Shown: positions 6,494 to 16,083 of the stretch, piece after piece
Layout: each line of letters opens with the position of its first letter
How positions within the stretch are numbered: position 1 is the first letter of the stretch
Assembly: GCA_002747455.1 (NCBI GenBank)
Contig: PDPG01000019.1
Span: 1 to 45,344 of the forward strand
Origin: Pseudomonadota bacterium
Lineage (GTDB): Bacteria > Pseudomonadota > Gammaproteobacteria > Thiotrichales > Thiotrichaceae
Direction: 5' to 3'
Length of the DNA stretch: 45,344 nucleotides
Made by a program: the position numbers and the translations under genes
The notes under the pieces: generated by a model
Seen by the model: the letters and a program-made list of their open reading frames with translations, nothing else
Databases searched by the model: none
Told to the model about the DNA's origin: nothing

Positions 6494-7099
6494 TTATGGC
6501 TTCCAGACAATCGCTTCCAATGCCCAACTGTATAAAATGGTTGCTGGGGGTAGTAGTCCTTTCGGCCCACTCCATTTCCCAGTGAATAGGTAGAGCATAT
6601 TGTGAGCGCCCGGTGGTCGGCAGACTACCTTGCCGGACACTTCTCCCGTACCCGGTTTGCAGACAAAGTTGCCATCGGTGTAAATGTCACTAAACAGCGT
6701 ACCTAGTCGGTGGTGCAGGCTGTTCGTGATCAGGTTGTCTTCAACGACAACCGAGTATATCGAGGTTAGGTCTAATGTTGGGTTGATTGTCAGCAGTGTC
6801 TTGGTATCCTTTGATACGTTGATCTTCGGGTAAGAGTTGCCTTCCTGAAAGTTTAGTTGCCGGACAACATTGTAGTTCGGAAACGCCCGGGTAATATCAC
6901 TGATATTAAAACGGGTGCTACCAGTAATCGGGCCTACACCCTGATCTGATACGATGATTCTATTCTGGTGGACGGAAGCGAGTGTTTTGTTGTCCGTGGT
7001 TTGCGCACTCACTGATGGTGATGTAATTTCATCGCCACACGCGCTGAGCAAACCCGCAATAAGTGCTACCCCTAGCCATTGCTGAGTTTTAGTAAACAT
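6494..7099 (-). CDS. YfeY-like lipoprotein, DUF1131 family
   Basis: A 201-residue lipoprotein: signal MFTKTQQWLGVALIAGLLSAC with lipobox LSAC, Cys at residue 21, followed by Gly-Asp (an Asp at +2 is the E. coli inner-membrane retention signal, here at +3, so localisation is open). The mature part matches E. coli YfeY motifs from memory: DQGVGPITGSTRF near the start, LGTLFSDIY, then a C-terminal YLFTGKWSGPKGLLPP and AIVWKP. YfeY belongs to the RpoE envelope-stress regulon in E. coli; its function is unknown. It lies 112 bp downstream of hflX, outside the usual E. coli location. Confidence 0.82.
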   Translation of the reverse strand: MFTKTQQWLGVALIAGLLSACGDEITSPSVSAQTTDNKTLASVHQNRIIVSDQGVGPITGSTRFNISDITRAFPNYNVVRQLNFQEGNSYPKINVSKDTKTLLTINPTLDLTSIYSVVVEDNLITNSLHHRLGTLFSDIYTDGNFVCKPGTGEVSGKVVCRPPGAHNMLYLFTGKWSGPKGLLPPATILYSWALEAIVWKP

Positions 7100-7211
7100 G
7101 TTTTGCCCTATCGAGATGTTTGGCCGATTATTCTGGCATAAAGTAAACAGCTAGACAACACGAGTTGCTTTTATAAAGTTAGTTAAGCTATTCATTATAT
7201 TAGTAAAATTA

Positions 7212-8510
7212 TTAAGCAAGAATATCTTTCAGGACAATAGACTCCTTGTCTAATATACTATTGAGCCTCCTCTCAGTGATGTTCACAGATAGCAAATATT
7301 CCCCTTTTTCAGAGATTGATTCGCTGGAGATCGCGTTCTCTTCGTAGAGGCTGGCGCGTAATCGTCCAAATTTAGGGTGGAGCTTGAGGCTGCCTTTAAA
7401 TACCTGATCTGCAAATGTGTCGCTGAGTAGTGATAGGAGTAAATCGGTTCCCTCGCCCGTGGCCGCAGATAGCCACACACGTTTTGGTTGTCCGTCATAC
7501 CCCATATCAATACGTGGTTCTTGATTCATTAGGTCAATTTTATTCATCACTTCAATTTGCGGTGTCTTTTCCGCCCCCAATGTGTGAATAACGTCATTAA
7601 CCTGCGATTTAAATTCCTCCCGTTGCTCATCATGACTATCCATGACATGAAGAATTAAATCAGCCTCGGTGGTCTCCTGGAGAGTTGCGCGAAATGCTGC
7701 CACTAAATCGTGGGGCAAGTCACGGATAAAACCTACGGTATCTGCCAGTACAATGGATTGTTGGTTTTCTAGATCAATACGACGCAACGTGGGGTCAAGG
7801 GTAGCGAAGAGCTGGTCTGCGGCATAGACTTCCGATTCGGTCAGCCGATTGAATAGTGTGGATTTTCCAGCGTTGGTGTAGCCCACTAGAGATACTGTCG
7901 GGATTTCAGCTTTCTTGCGGGACTGGCGGCCTTGTTCGCGTTGCTTATTGACTTTATCCAGTCGCTTATTTATTTGCTTAATGCGAATTCCAATCAGGCG
8001 GCGGTCAGTTTCTAACTGCGTCTCCCCCGGCCCGCGCATACCGATCCCCCCTTTTTGTCTTTCGAGGTGAGTCCAACCTCGCACCAATCGGGTAGACATG
8101 TGACGCAACTGGGCAAGCTCAACTTGTAGCTTGCCTTCGTGGGAGCGAGCACGTTGCGCGAAAATATCCAGAATAAGTCCGGTACGATCCATCACGCGGC
8201 ACTCAAGCTGCTTCTCCAGATTACGCTCCTGAGCAGGGCTCAGGTCGTGATCAAAGATGACAACATCGGGGCTGTTTGCCTGAACGACTAAACGAATTTC
8301 GTCTGCTTTACCTTTCCTCACGAAGTAGCGGGAGTCTGGCGAACTCCGGTTTCCTTTCACAAAGGCAACCACCTCAGCTCCCGCAGAACGCACAAGCTCT
8401 TTGAACTCATGCTCATCACGTTTCTCACCAAGGGAGTTAAAGCCCATCTGCACGAGCACGGCGCTGTCCAGTTTGGACTCACCATACTTTGGTATATCAA
8501 ATAGTTCCAA
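7212..8510 (-). CDS. hflX: GTPase HflX
   Basis: A ribosome-associated GTPase that splits stalled or heat-damaged 70S ribosomes. The 432-residue protein has the glycine-rich HflX N-domain (HDLSPAQERNLEKQL, RVMDRTGLILDIFAQRA, about residues 87-121), the conserved GGIGMRGPGETQLETDRR (about 154-171), a coiled linker, then the G domain: G1 GYTNAGKS near 210, ATLDPT switch, DTVGF, and NKID. It is the last gene after hfq (85 bp gap), the classical hfq-hflX order. hflK/hflC do not follow, which is the usual continuation in E. coli; a YfeY-like gene is there instead. Confidence 0.96.
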   Translation of the reverse strand: MELFDIPKYGESKLDSAVLVQMGFNSLGEKRDEHEFKELVRSAGAEVVAFVKGNRSSPDSRYFVRKGKADEIRLVVQANSPDVVIFDHDLSPAQERNLEKQLECRVMDRTGLILDIFAQRARSHEGKLQVELAQLRHMSTRLVRGWTHLERQKGGIGMRGPGETQLETDRRLIGIRIKQINKRLDKVNKQREQGRQSRKKAEIPTVSLVGYTNAGKSTLFNRLTESEVYAADQLFATLDPTLRRIDLENQQSIVLADTVGFIRDLPHDLVAAFRATLQETTEADLILHVMDSHDEQREEFKSQVNDVIHTLGAEKTPQIEVMNKIDLMNQEPRIDMGYDGQPKRVWLSAATGEGTDLLLSLLSDTFADQVFKGSLKLHPKFGRLRASLYEENAISSESISEKGEYLLSVNITERRLNSILDKESIVLKDILA

Positions 8511-8595
8511 GCACTAACCGCGTATTGATCATCGGCTCACTGGCACCGGCCAAGAAAGCATCTTCTAAAAAAACACCAGCATACAGCCCTGGTGT

Positions 8596-8829
8596 TTACT
8601 CTGACTCTTCGATATTTAGCTTAATAGGACGCGATGGTACGATGGTGGATATGGCGTGCTTATAAACCAACTGGCTGACTGCATTACCCAGTAATACGAC
8701 AAACTGGTCGAAAGACTCGACATGGCCCTGTAACTTGATTCCGTTTACCAAATAGATCGCGACCGGAATCCTCTCCTTGCGAAGTGCGTTCAGAAATGGT
8801 TCTTGTAGCATGTGTCCCTTAGACGACAT
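8596..8829 (-). CDS. hfq: RNA chaperone Hfq
   Basis: The Sm-like hexameric RNA chaperone that pairs small RNAs with mRNAs. The 77-residue protein is nearly all core: [20 protein letters not shown] (Sm1, with the Gln8-type proximal residue) and the Sm2 motif YKHAISTI. The C-terminal extension is very short ([13 protein letters not shown]) compared with the E. coli tail of about 30 extra residues. There is a 162-bp gap upstream to miaA, room for its own promoter. Its presence makes the candidate sRNAs in this window more credible. Confidence 0.97.
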   Translation of the reverse strand: MSSKGHMLQEPFLNALRKERIPVAIYLVNGIKLQGHVESFDQFVVLLGNAVSQLVYKHAISTIVPSRPIKLNIEESE

Positions 8830-8991
8830 GTAGTTCTCCTTAATTCTTTTCGGTTGTGGTTATTGCTATATTTTATACGTTGCTCGCAACTCAGGGGGGT
8901 ATTTATCAATAGCCTGGTTAACAAATACTTGTATTAGCGCGTCCGCAGAATGATACCAGCATATTCTATTGAACTAAAAGTACATTTCAGT

Positions 8992-9951
8992 CTACCAATC
9001 CTGTTTATCTGATAAAAAAGCACCAATATCTGTAATTATCGACGAAGTGTCCTGTTTTAGGGGATCATACTGCTGAGTTCTTTGCTCAGAGCGCAACCAC
9101 GTAAGCTGACGCTTGGCCAACTGGCGCGTTGCAGTAATTGCACGAAACTTCATCTCCCCGAAGTCTACCCTACCTTCCAGGTATTCCCAAGCTTGTCGGT
9201 AGCCAACACAGCGAATTGACGGTAAATTTTCATCCAGATCACCACGCTGATAAAGTGCGTTAACTTCCTCGATAAATCCAGCTTTTAGCATCAATTCAAA
9301 TCGCAGCGCAGCGCGCTCACGAAGCCATTCACGATCCGAGGGAATCAGTGCTATTTTCAATAAGCAGTAGGGAAGGGCATCGGTTGACGCCTGGCGGTGG
9401 AGCTCCGTCATGGTGCAGCCTGTAAGCTCATACACCTCCAGCGCCCGTTGTAGGCGTTGCGGGTCATTGGGGTGGATGCGTTTGGCTGACTCCGGATCAA
9501 GATCAGCGAGTCGATCATGTAAGTATTGCCAACCGTGTTCGGTTGCCTCTTGCAATAGTTTCTTGCGTACTTCGGGGTTAGCATCGGGCATATCGGCCAA
9601 GCCATATTCTAAGGCTCGGAAGTACAGCATTGTTCCACCAACCAACACAGGGATTTTCCCCGCCTCTGTTGCTGCTTGCATTTCAGTCAAGGCATCGCGT
9701 CGGAAGTCTGCTGCGGAGTAACTCTCTGAAGGATCAAGAAAGCTGATCAGCTTGTGGGGGGCTTTTTCAAGCGTCTTCTTGTCAGGCTTGGCTGTGCCAA
9801 TATCCATGTCTTTGTATATCAGTGCTGAATCAACACTAATGAGTTCACAGAGGTATTTACTCGCCAGACTAACGGCAAGATCAGTTTTGCCAGAAGCGGT
9901 TGGTCCCATAATGAAGATTGCAGGGGGAAGTGCTACATTGCTCTGGGACAT
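8992..9951 (-). CDS. miaA: tRNA dimethylallyltransferase MiaA
   Basis: Transfers a dimethylallyl group to N6 of A37 in tRNAs reading UNN codons, which steadies codon-anticodon pairing. The 319-residue protein has the P-loop GPTASGKT (16-23), the family motif [46 protein letters not shown], and [13 protein letters not shown]. It starts 3 bp after the mutL stop, so the two are translationally linked, as in the classical mutL-miaA-hfq-hflX string. Confidence 0.96.
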   Translation of the reverse strand: MSQSNVALPPAIFIMGPTASGKTDLAVSLASKYLCELISVDSALIYKDMDIGTAKPDKKTLEKAPHKLISFLDPSESYSAADFRRDALTEMQAATEAGKIPVLVGGTMLYFRALEYGLADMPDANPEVRKKLLQEATEHGWQYLHDRLADLDPESAKRIHPNDPQRLQRALEVYELTGCTMTELHRQASTDALPYCLLKIALIPSDREWLRERAALRFELMLKAGFIEEVNALYQRGDLDENLPSIRCVGYRQAWEYLEGRVDFGEMKFRAITATRQLAKRQLTWLRSEQRTQQYDPLKQDTSSIITDIGAFLSDKQDW

Positions 9952-9954
9952 GCC

Positions 9955-11847
9955 TTATTGCCCCCGCATAAAGAGTTTATCCAGTTGATCAACACTAAGC
10001 TGAGTCCATGTTGGGCGACCGTGGTTACATTGGCCACTGCGTTCGGTACGCTCCATATCACGGAGTAATGCATTCATTTCAGGTACGGTCAGGCGGTGGT
10101 TGGCGCGTACAGAGCCATGACACGCCATTGTGGAGAGTATTTCATTCATCGCTTCCTGAATCCGCCGACTGTTGCCGTGCGCGATTAGGTCGGATAACAC
10201 ATCCCGAACCAAGCGTTCAATGTCGGCATTTTTCAATAAGCTTGGTACTGCACGAATGGTAATCTTTTCAGGCGATAAGCGATCCAGCGAAAAGCCCAGC
10301 TGCTCAAAGATTTGTTTGTGGGTGTCCGCACAGTCTGCCTCTTTCTTGCTGACTGAAATGGCTAATGGTACGAGTAGTGGTTGTGAGCGAATACTATCCG
10401 CAGCCATACTGCGCTTCAGGTATTCGTAAGTAATGCGTTCGTGTGCGGCATGCATATCCACAATGACTAGGCCCTGAGCATTTTGCGCAAGAATAAAAAT
10501 ACCGTGTAACTGAGCCAAGGCAAAACCCAGCGGTGGCGCGGCTCCAGTCGTTTCATGGTCAACTTGAACGGGCATTGAGTACGCATCGCTGCCGGCTGGC
10601 TTTGTGTTGGCGGAACCCGTAGCAGAGCGTTGGTAATGCTGCGTATTGGGTGCGGGTGACTCCGCAATGCCATCATTGCCATGCAAGCGGCGATATAGAT
10701 CCACCTGCTGCGCCACTGGAATATGCAATGGTCTTTGTTCCGACAGAGGCGTGTAACCAGGTGAGGGTTTTGGTGCGTTTGCTGAAGCTGTGGGGTTTGT
10801 TGAGGTCTCAGTGGAGTCGGCCGCCGTGCTGGATAGCTGATCCTGAGGACGCAAGTCTGCAAGCGTCCGGTGCAGACTGCGAAATAGAAAACCATGAACC
10901 AAGGAGGATTCTCTAAAGCGAACTTCGTGCTTTATGGGATGTGCGTTGACATCCACCTTGGTTGGATCAATATCCAGAAACAACACATACGCTGGATGTC
11001 GTCCGTGATAAAGCACATCCTGATAAGCCTGACGTACGGCGTGTGTAACTACTCGATCTTTCACGATTCGGTGGTTTACATAAAAGTATTGTAAGTCGGC
11101 TTGCGAGCGCGAGAAGGTCGGTAGCCCGATCCAACCGGTCAAGCGCAGATCGGCACCTTCATGTTCGACACGAATAGACTGCTCGGTGAATGCAGGGCCG
11201 CAAATTTCCGCAATACGACGCTCGGCCATGTCAATTGTGGTAGCAGGGCGTAGATTGAGTACAGTTTTTTGATTGTGTCGCAGAGTAAAGCCCGTTTCAA
11301 AGCGGCTGAGTGCGACTTTTTTAACAATATCCTCTAGGTGTCTGAACTCGGTCTTTTCAGTTTTTAAAAACTTTCGTCTGGCCGGTACATTAAAAAACAA
11401 GTCACGCACATCGACGGTGGTGCCAACGGCATGAGAGCAGGGTTCAGGTTCGTCAAAATGCTCCTGACCACTACCTTGCAGTTGCCATGCCTGTTCTGTG
11501 CCTTCTGCACGAGAGCTTAGCGTGAGGCGGGAAATAGAGGCAATACTGGGAAGCGCCTCACCACGAAAACCAAAAGAGAGTACTTTCTCTAAATCATCCA
11601 GGGAGGCAATTTTGCTGGTTGCGTGGCGACTCAGTGCTAGTGACAGGTCATCTTTACTAATGCCTCGGCCATTGTCTCGCACCCGAATGCGTTTTACACC
11701 ACCTTGTTCAATGTCGATGTCAATTTGCGTTGCACCTGCATCCAGCGAGTTTTCGAGCAACTCCTTGATGGCAGAGGCAGGTCGCTCGACCACCTCACCC
11801 GCCGCGATTTGGTTGATCAGATGTGGGGGCAGTTGCTTTATATGCAT
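9955..11847 (-). CDS. mutL: DNA mismatch repair protein MutL with endonuclease motif
   Basis: Couples MutS mismatch recognition to strand incision. The N-terminal GHKL ATPase has ELLENSLDAGAT, DNGRGI, and GFRGEALPSIAS; a proline/serine linker follows (about residues 330-430). The C-terminal dimerisation domain contains DMHAAHERITYE, fitting the DQHA(x)2E(x)4E nuclease pattern, with ACHGSVRAN and CNHGRPTW. E. coli MutL lacks that motif because MutH cuts instead, so this organism probably uses MutL itself as the nickase. I chose ATG 11847, which gives MHIKQLPPHLINQIAAGEVVERP; ATG 11862 (overlapping the ftsX stop) is also possible, and the frame is open upstream to 11913. Product about 630 residues. 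Confidence 0.95.
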   Translation of the reverse strand: MHIKQLPPHLINQIAAGEVVERPASAIKELLENSLDAGATQIDIDIEQGGVKRIRVRDNGRGISKDDLSLALSRHATSKIASLDDLEKVLSFGFRGEALPSIASISRLTLSSRAEGTEQAWQLQGSGQEHFDEPEPCSHAVGTTVDVRDLFFNVPARRKFLKTEKTEFRHLEDIVKKVALSRFETGFTLRHNQKTVLNLRPATTIDMAERRIAEICGPAFTEQSIRVEHEGADLRLTGWIGLPTFSRSQADLQYFYVNHRIVKDRVVTHAVRQAYQDVLYHGRHPAYVLFLDIDPTKVDVNAHPIKHEVRFRESSLVHGFLFRSLHRTLADLRPQDQLSSTAADSTETSTNPTASANAPKPSPGYTPLSEQRPLHIPVAQQVDLYRRLHGNDGIAESPAPNTQHYQRSATGSANTKPAGSDAYSMPVQVDHETTGAAPPLGFALAQLHGIFILAQNAQGLVIVDMHAAHERITYEYLKRSMAADSIRSQPLLVPLAISVSKKEADCADTHKQIFEQLGFSLDRLSPEKITIRAVPSLLKNADIERLVRDVLSDLIAHGNSRRIQEAMNEILSTMACHGSVRANHRLTVPEMNALLRDMERTERSGQCNHGRPTWTQLSVDQLDKLFMRGQ

Positions 11848-11854
11848 GAATGAA

Positions 11855-12817
11855 TCAGCCATCCTGCAAGGCATATTGCCTGCGCAAATGCTGTGACATT
11901 GCGATCCACGCACCGAAAAAACCCAACAAGCTACTACAGATCAAAATGATCAATGTGGCAGATGTATCAAGCCCACTGAGTGAATAATGGCTGTCATAAA
12001 GTCTCGCCAGACGATCGACAGGCGCGATCATAAAAATGAGGGAGGAGTGAATGATGACCAGACTTAGAATACCGCCGAATAAACCATACCACAGGCCGCC
12101 GTATAAAAAAGGCCGCCGGACATAAGTTGTGGTTGCCCCAACCAGTAAGGAGACTTCAATTTCTTCACGGTGATTCTCGATATTCAGGCGAATCGTGTTG
12201 CCAACAACCAGTAATACAGTCAGGCCCAGCAAAAAGCCAACGACCATGACCACACGCTCAGCAATATGCAGAATGGCCCGTAGTCGCTGCACCCATTCGA
12301 TGTCCATTTGTACCGAATCAACTTCGGGGTAGTTTTTCAGGCGCTGAGCGAGTTCATCTAAATCAAGATCGGAATCCCCAAACAGACTCATTCGAGGGGT
12401 AACGACCAACACGTGAGGAAGCGGGTTTCCCCCCACAGTATCAATAATATCCTGCACCCCAGCCACCTGTTGCATGTGGTGCAGACCGTCTTCCCGGCGG
12501 ATTAGTTTGACGTTCTCAATTTCCTTCAACTCGGACAGTAACTCGGCACGGTCCTGAGCTTGTTGCCCGGTAATGTGCTGTTTAATGTACAGCGAAATAG
12601 TCGGCACCTCACGCTTGTCATCTGTGAGTGTTTTTAAGTTTCCCAGCAATATGTATAAGCCAGCCGGTAATGATAATGCAATCGCAATCGCCGCCAGTGT
12701 GACCCATGTTGACAGTGGGTTCTGCCATAAATGTGCCAAGCTGTGTGACAGCGCTTCTTTGTGCTGGATAAACCGGCTGCGAAAAGGGGAGCTGGTTTGT
12801 TGTTTTGCGTTACTCAT
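11855..12817 (-). CDS. ftsX: Cell division protein FtsX
   Basis: The membrane partner of FtsE; the complex sits at the septal ring and activates peptidoglycan hydrolases through envelope-side activators. The 320-residue protein has a basic cytoplasmic N-tail, a first membrane span (about 37-60), a periplasmic domain (about 60-190, with VPTISLYIKQH and PLPHVLVV), and three further spans, the last ending AWIAMSQHLRR. It follows ftsE after 6 bp. Its stop overlaps a possible mutL start, so ftsEX is physically tied to mutL rather than to ftsY and rpoH. Confidence 0.94.
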   Translation of the reverse strand: MSNAKQQTSSPFRSRFIQHKEALSHSLAHLWQNPLSTWVTLAAIAIALSLPAGLYILLGNLKTLTDDKREVPTISLYIKQHITGQQAQDRAELLSELKEIENVKLIRREDGLHHMQQVAGVQDIIDTVGGNPLPHVLVVTPRMSLFGDSDLDLDELAQRLKNYPEVDSVQMDIEWVQRLRAILHIAERVVMVVGFLLGLTVLLVVGNTIRLNIENHREEIEVSLLVGATTTYVRRPFLYGGLWYGLFGGILSLVIIHSSLIFMIAPVDRLARLYDSHYSLSGLDTSATLIILICSSLLGFFGAWIAMSQHLRRQYALQDG

Positions 12818-12823
12818 GACGGC

Positions 12824-13474
12824 TCACCTGCTCTTTACTTTCTGGAGGGAAATAATGCGTTTACCCATGCGTTCAATCAATGAGTGGTCATGGCTTGCGA
12901 TGAGTATTGTTGAGCCTAAGTCATTGAACTGTAAGAAGGTTTGCATAATGTCTGAGGCCAATCCGGGGTCGAGATTACCCGTCGGCTCGTCTGCAAGAAT
13001 AATACTGGGTTTGTTGACCACCGCCCGCGCGATCCCCACACGCTGTTTCTCGCCTGCTGATAGCATTAGCGGGTAGTCATTCTGCTTATACATCAGGTTG
13101 ACTTTATCCAAAGCTGCGTGAACTCGGCGCTCTATATCACTGGCACGCATACCGGAAATCATTAACGGCAGTGCCACATTGTCGTAAACAGTCCTGTCTG
13201 ATAGTAAGTGGTGATCCTGGAAAATAATACCAATACTACGGCGATAATTTGCAATCTCATTACGCCTCAACTGACCAATGTCAAAACCATTAATCAGCAC
13301 ATTCCCTTGGGTTGGGCGTTCAAGCAAAGCGATCAGTTTGAGCAGCGTACTCTTTCCTGCACCTGAGTGGCCGGTCAGAAACGCCATTTCCCCTTTTCTG
13401 AGTGTTAGATCGACGTTATAGAGTCCGATTTGCCCGGTTGGGTATTTCTTGCTTACTTCCTGTAGCTCAATCAT
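12824..13474 (-). CDS. ftsE: Cell division ATP-binding protein FtsE
   Basis: The ATPase of the FtsEX complex. The 216-residue ABC protein shows Walker A GHSGAGKS (35-42), Q-loop IIFQDHHLL, signature LSAGEKQRVGIARA, Walker B IILADEPTG, and a switch His in LIASHDHSL. The FtsE hallmark MIxLQxVSKxYPTG opens the protein. The usual partner FtsY is not encoded upstream; nearly 500 bp of non-coding sequence precede it, likely holding the operon promoter. Confidence 0.95.
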   Translation of the reverse strand: MIELQEVSKKYPTGQIGLYNVDLTLRKGEMAFLTGHSGAGKSTLLKLIALLERPTQGNVLINGFDIGQLRRNEIANYRRSIGIIFQDHHLLSDRTVYDNVALPLMISGMRASDIERRVHAALDKVNLMYKQNDYPLMLSAGEKQRVGIARAVVNKPSIILADEPTGNLDPGLASDIMQTFLQFNDLGSTILIASHDHSLIERMGKRIISLQKVKSR

Positions 13475-13954
13475 TCAGATCTGCCCGTTATCCCCTGAAA
13501 ACTTTAGTGACTTGTAGGGTTTGAAAATTGTAGCCAATTTTACGCAAGTTATTGGGCTAAACACAATCATGTCAGCCGGTACTGGAAGAAATTTAAGAAA
13601 AGGTTGTGGGTTATTAGTGGCTGGGAATATAAAAACGTCACTTCCAATGATAAAAGTGACGTTCGTAAAGTGAGTTTGTTAGCGTTTATTTTTGTTGTTA
13701 TCCCAGCTTATTTTTATTATTAATTCAACGTTGTTAGTCGTCTCACGCCGGGTGTTACAAACTCATCTGTCAGTCCATATTGTTATTATTATTGTTCCTG
13801 CTGAATATGTTGCAAGGTGCGTGCCAACTTCGGGTACTTTCTAAGTAATTGATTTTTGGTAGTGATGGCGGGATAAAGTGACGGGCTTCTGTCAAAACGA
13901 TTGTCACTTTATGACAGTGTTGGAATAAGGTGACAATTCTGGGGATGGCGTGTG
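13475..13954. other. Long intergenic region with two inverted repeats
   Basis: No gene is supported. A perfect 10-bp inverted repeat, AACGTCACTT (13634-13643) and AAGTGACGTT (13654-13663), has a 10-nt loop. Nearer nadC, ATTGTCAC (13900-13907) and GTGACAAT (13930-13937) form a second hairpin that, read on the minus strand, comes 18 bp after the nadC stop and runs into CGTTTTGAC, so it may terminate nadC. Both repeats share GTCAC/GTGAC cores. Confidence 0.55.
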
Positions 13955-14785
13955 TCAGATTTTGAAGCGCATCGACAAGTCGATAGCGTTAATGTTTTTG
14001 GTAATCTCACCGATAGAGATGAGGTCAACACCTGTCTCAGCAATGGAGCGTACCGTATCCAGAGTGACCCCCCCGGATGCTTCCAGCGGGATTTGTTTCG
14101 GGTTATTCCTGACAGCTTCTCGCATGGTCGCAAGATCGAAATCATCCAGCATGATAATGTCTGCATCCGCCCTGCAAGCCTCTTCAAATTCTTGCAAAGT
14201 TTCTGTTTCTACTTCAATTTTTATGTCGGGATGTTGCTTGCGGGCATTATTGATCGCTTTCGTAATTGAGCCAGCGGCCATGATGTGATTCTCTTTAATC
14301 AGAATCATGTCATATAAACCGACACGGTGGTTCTGTCCGCCACCACAACTGACAGCGTACTTTTGTGCCAGACGGAGGCCCGGCAATGTCTTGCGAGTAT
14401 CCAGAATACGAGCTTTGGTGCCAGCAATCTGACGGACATAGTGATGGGTTTGGGTGGCAGTCGCTGATAGGGTCTGCACAAAGTTGAGCGCAGCGCGCTC
14501 GCCGGTTAATAGCGAGCGCGATGAGCCTGTTAGCTTGCAGAGAATGGCATTTTCAGGAATCGAATCGCCATCTTCAAAATACCAGACAATATTGACGCTC
14601 GGGTCTATTTGTCGAAAAACCTCGTTAAACCAAGCACGCCCCGCAAGAACAGCGGCCTCTCGACAAATGACGGTGGCTTCCGACTGGCTGTCTTCTGTGA
14701 TTAAGTCCGCAGTAAGATCCCCATTACCAACGTCCTCACGCAACGCCAGCTCCACCATTAGCGTTATGTTGTCGGCAAGCGTCAT
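13955..14785 (-). CDS. nadC: Nicotinate-nucleotide diphosphorylase (quinolinate phosphoribosyltransferase)
   Basis: Converts quinolinate and PRPP to nicotinic acid mononucleotide and CO2 in de novo NAD synthesis. The 276-residue length is standard. Visible family motifs are EDVGNGDLTADLI near the N-terminus, GERAALNFVQTLSATAT, ARILDTRKTLPGLR, KYAVSCGGGQNHRVGLYDMILIKENH, then VEVETETLQEFEEA and the phosphate-site LEASGGVTLDTVRSIAETGVDLISIG. It stands 21 bp downstream of the cytochrome gene on the same strand. Confidence 0.96.
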   Translation of the reverse strand: MTLADNITLMVELALREDVGNGDLTADLITEDSQSEATVICREAAVLAGRAWFNEVFRQIDPSVNIVWYFEDGDSIPENAILCKLTGSSRSLLTGERAALNFVQTLSATATQTHHYVRQIAGTKARILDTRKTLPGLRLAQKYAVSCGGGQNHRVGLYDMILIKENHIMAAGSITKAINNARKQHPDIKIEVETETLQEFEEACRADADIIMLDDFDLATMREAVRNNPKQIPLEASGGVTLDTVRSIAETGVDLISIGEITKNINAIDLSMRFKI

Positions 14786-14806
14786 TCTTTAGTTCCCGTT
14801 GATCAA

Positions 14807-15808
14807 TTACTTAGCGGCTTCAATCATGTATAAAACGGCTGCTTTAAGATCAGAATCGCTCAGCGACGGGTTGCCACCCCGAGCAGGCATAGCATTTACG
14901 CCATTAATAGCTGCATCGTAAAGGGCGTCCAATCCCTTCGCAATACGCCCTTCCCAAGCAGCAGAATCGCCTAACTTTGGCGAACCTGCCGCACCGGTGT
15001 CGTGGCACACAAAGCAGTTGGCGGCATAAGTCCGGGCACCGGCTTCATTATTTGCAGCAGTGACCACAGGCGCTTTTTTTGTGACTGTTTTTTCTTCAGT
15101 TATTGCTACAACGACATCAGCTTCCTCAGAAGTAGCAGCTTCACTCTCTGCCACCTCAAAGGAAACGGCTGCCTCTTTTTTTACTTCAGCCTTCTCGGCA
15201 ACAGTGGTTTCAGCATCTGCCGCTTCGGTTTGTTCGGCAGCAGTGCCCTTACTTTCTGCGGCTTCGGTTTTTTCAGGAGAAACAGCCTCACTCTCTGTCT
15301 CTTTTGCTGCGGTATCACCTGCCGGAGTATCCCAGTTAATGCCTGTGTCTTTAGTCATGAACTGGATTGCAGAGCGAATCTCCTTGTCGGTAATGGAAGG
15401 GTCTCCACCACGGGATGGCATGGCTCCCTTACCATTGATTGCGGAAGTAACCAGTGCATCAAGCCCCACTGCCGCACGGGGAGTCCAGTCAGCACTAGAG
15501 CCTGACTTCGGGGAATCCAGTAAACCAGTACCATGGCATGAGCCACACACCGCGTTATAAACCTGTTCTCCTGAGCGTTCAACAGGGGCGACGGACTTAT
15601 CAACCGTGGCGACAACCCCAATGGGTTGCAATACTTTAACCAATGCCTTTTGTTGATATTCAGCCTTTGCCTGATCGTTGACACTGTTATTCTTAACGGT
15701 GTTGATTAGACTTAACAATAGTGCGACAACTGCGGTCGCCAAGACAGCGCCACCCACGGCTATAAGAACCAGGCTGGTTGGGTCTTTCTTTTGGGGGTGT
15801 TGTTCCAT
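14807..15808 (-). CDS. Membrane-anchored di-heme cytochrome c5-type protein
   Basis: A 333-residue electron carrier with two cytochrome c5-like domains. An N-terminal span (residues about 12-36) anchors it; heme sites are CGSCH (88-92) and CFVCH (265-269), each followed by an AMPxRGGxPS/DPS loop that supplies the distal Met ligand. The domains are joined by about 90 residues rich in Glu, Ala, Thr and Lys (TAAKETESEA, EKTEAAESKG repeats), probably extended. I chose ATG 15808, preceded by TTAGGAGCAACT; the frame opens 26 residues earlier without family support. It likely shuttles electrons to a terminal oxidase or denitrification enzyme. It precedes nadC by 21 bp. Confidence 0.9.
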   Translation of the reverse strand: MEQHPQKKDPTSLVLIAVGGAVLATAVVALLLSLINTVKNNSVNDQAKAEYQQKALVKVLQPIGVVATVDKSVAPVERSGEQVYNAVCGSCHGTGLLDSPKSGSSADWTPRAAVGLDALVTSAINGKGAMPSRGGDPSITDKEIRSAIQFMTKDTGINWDTPAGDTAAKETESEAVSPEKTEAAESKGTAAEQTEAADAETTVAEKAEVKKEAAVSFEVAESEAATSEEADVVVAITEEKTVTKKAPVVTAANNEAGARTYAANCFVCHDTGAAGSPKLGDSAAWEGRIAKGLDALYDAAINGVNAMPARGGNPSLSDSDLKAAVLYMIEAAK

Positions 15809-16083
15809 AGTTGCTCCTAAATATGAGTATGCACCCGATAGTGAATTGCAGACAACCGCGAGCGCCTCTAGCTGCGGTAAAGCCACGCCTGATTATAAGT
15901 CAAAGCCACCTGAGGCTCTATACCGCGCATACGAATAATTCAGTATATCTTCTATAGAATTTTTTAGGGGCTTGGGTGGTAAAATTCCTATCAATAATAG
16001 TAGGCGGAGCATTGCACTCTTGTATAGAGTTGGTAAAGTTTGGCGCAATATGGGATTTGCAACACGAGAGAGACTTTAACATC

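Noticed and set aside
11848..11913. Longer MutL with 22 extra N-terminal residues
   Set aside because: The extension is the out-of-frame shadow of the ftsX end; MutL homology begins at MHIKQL.
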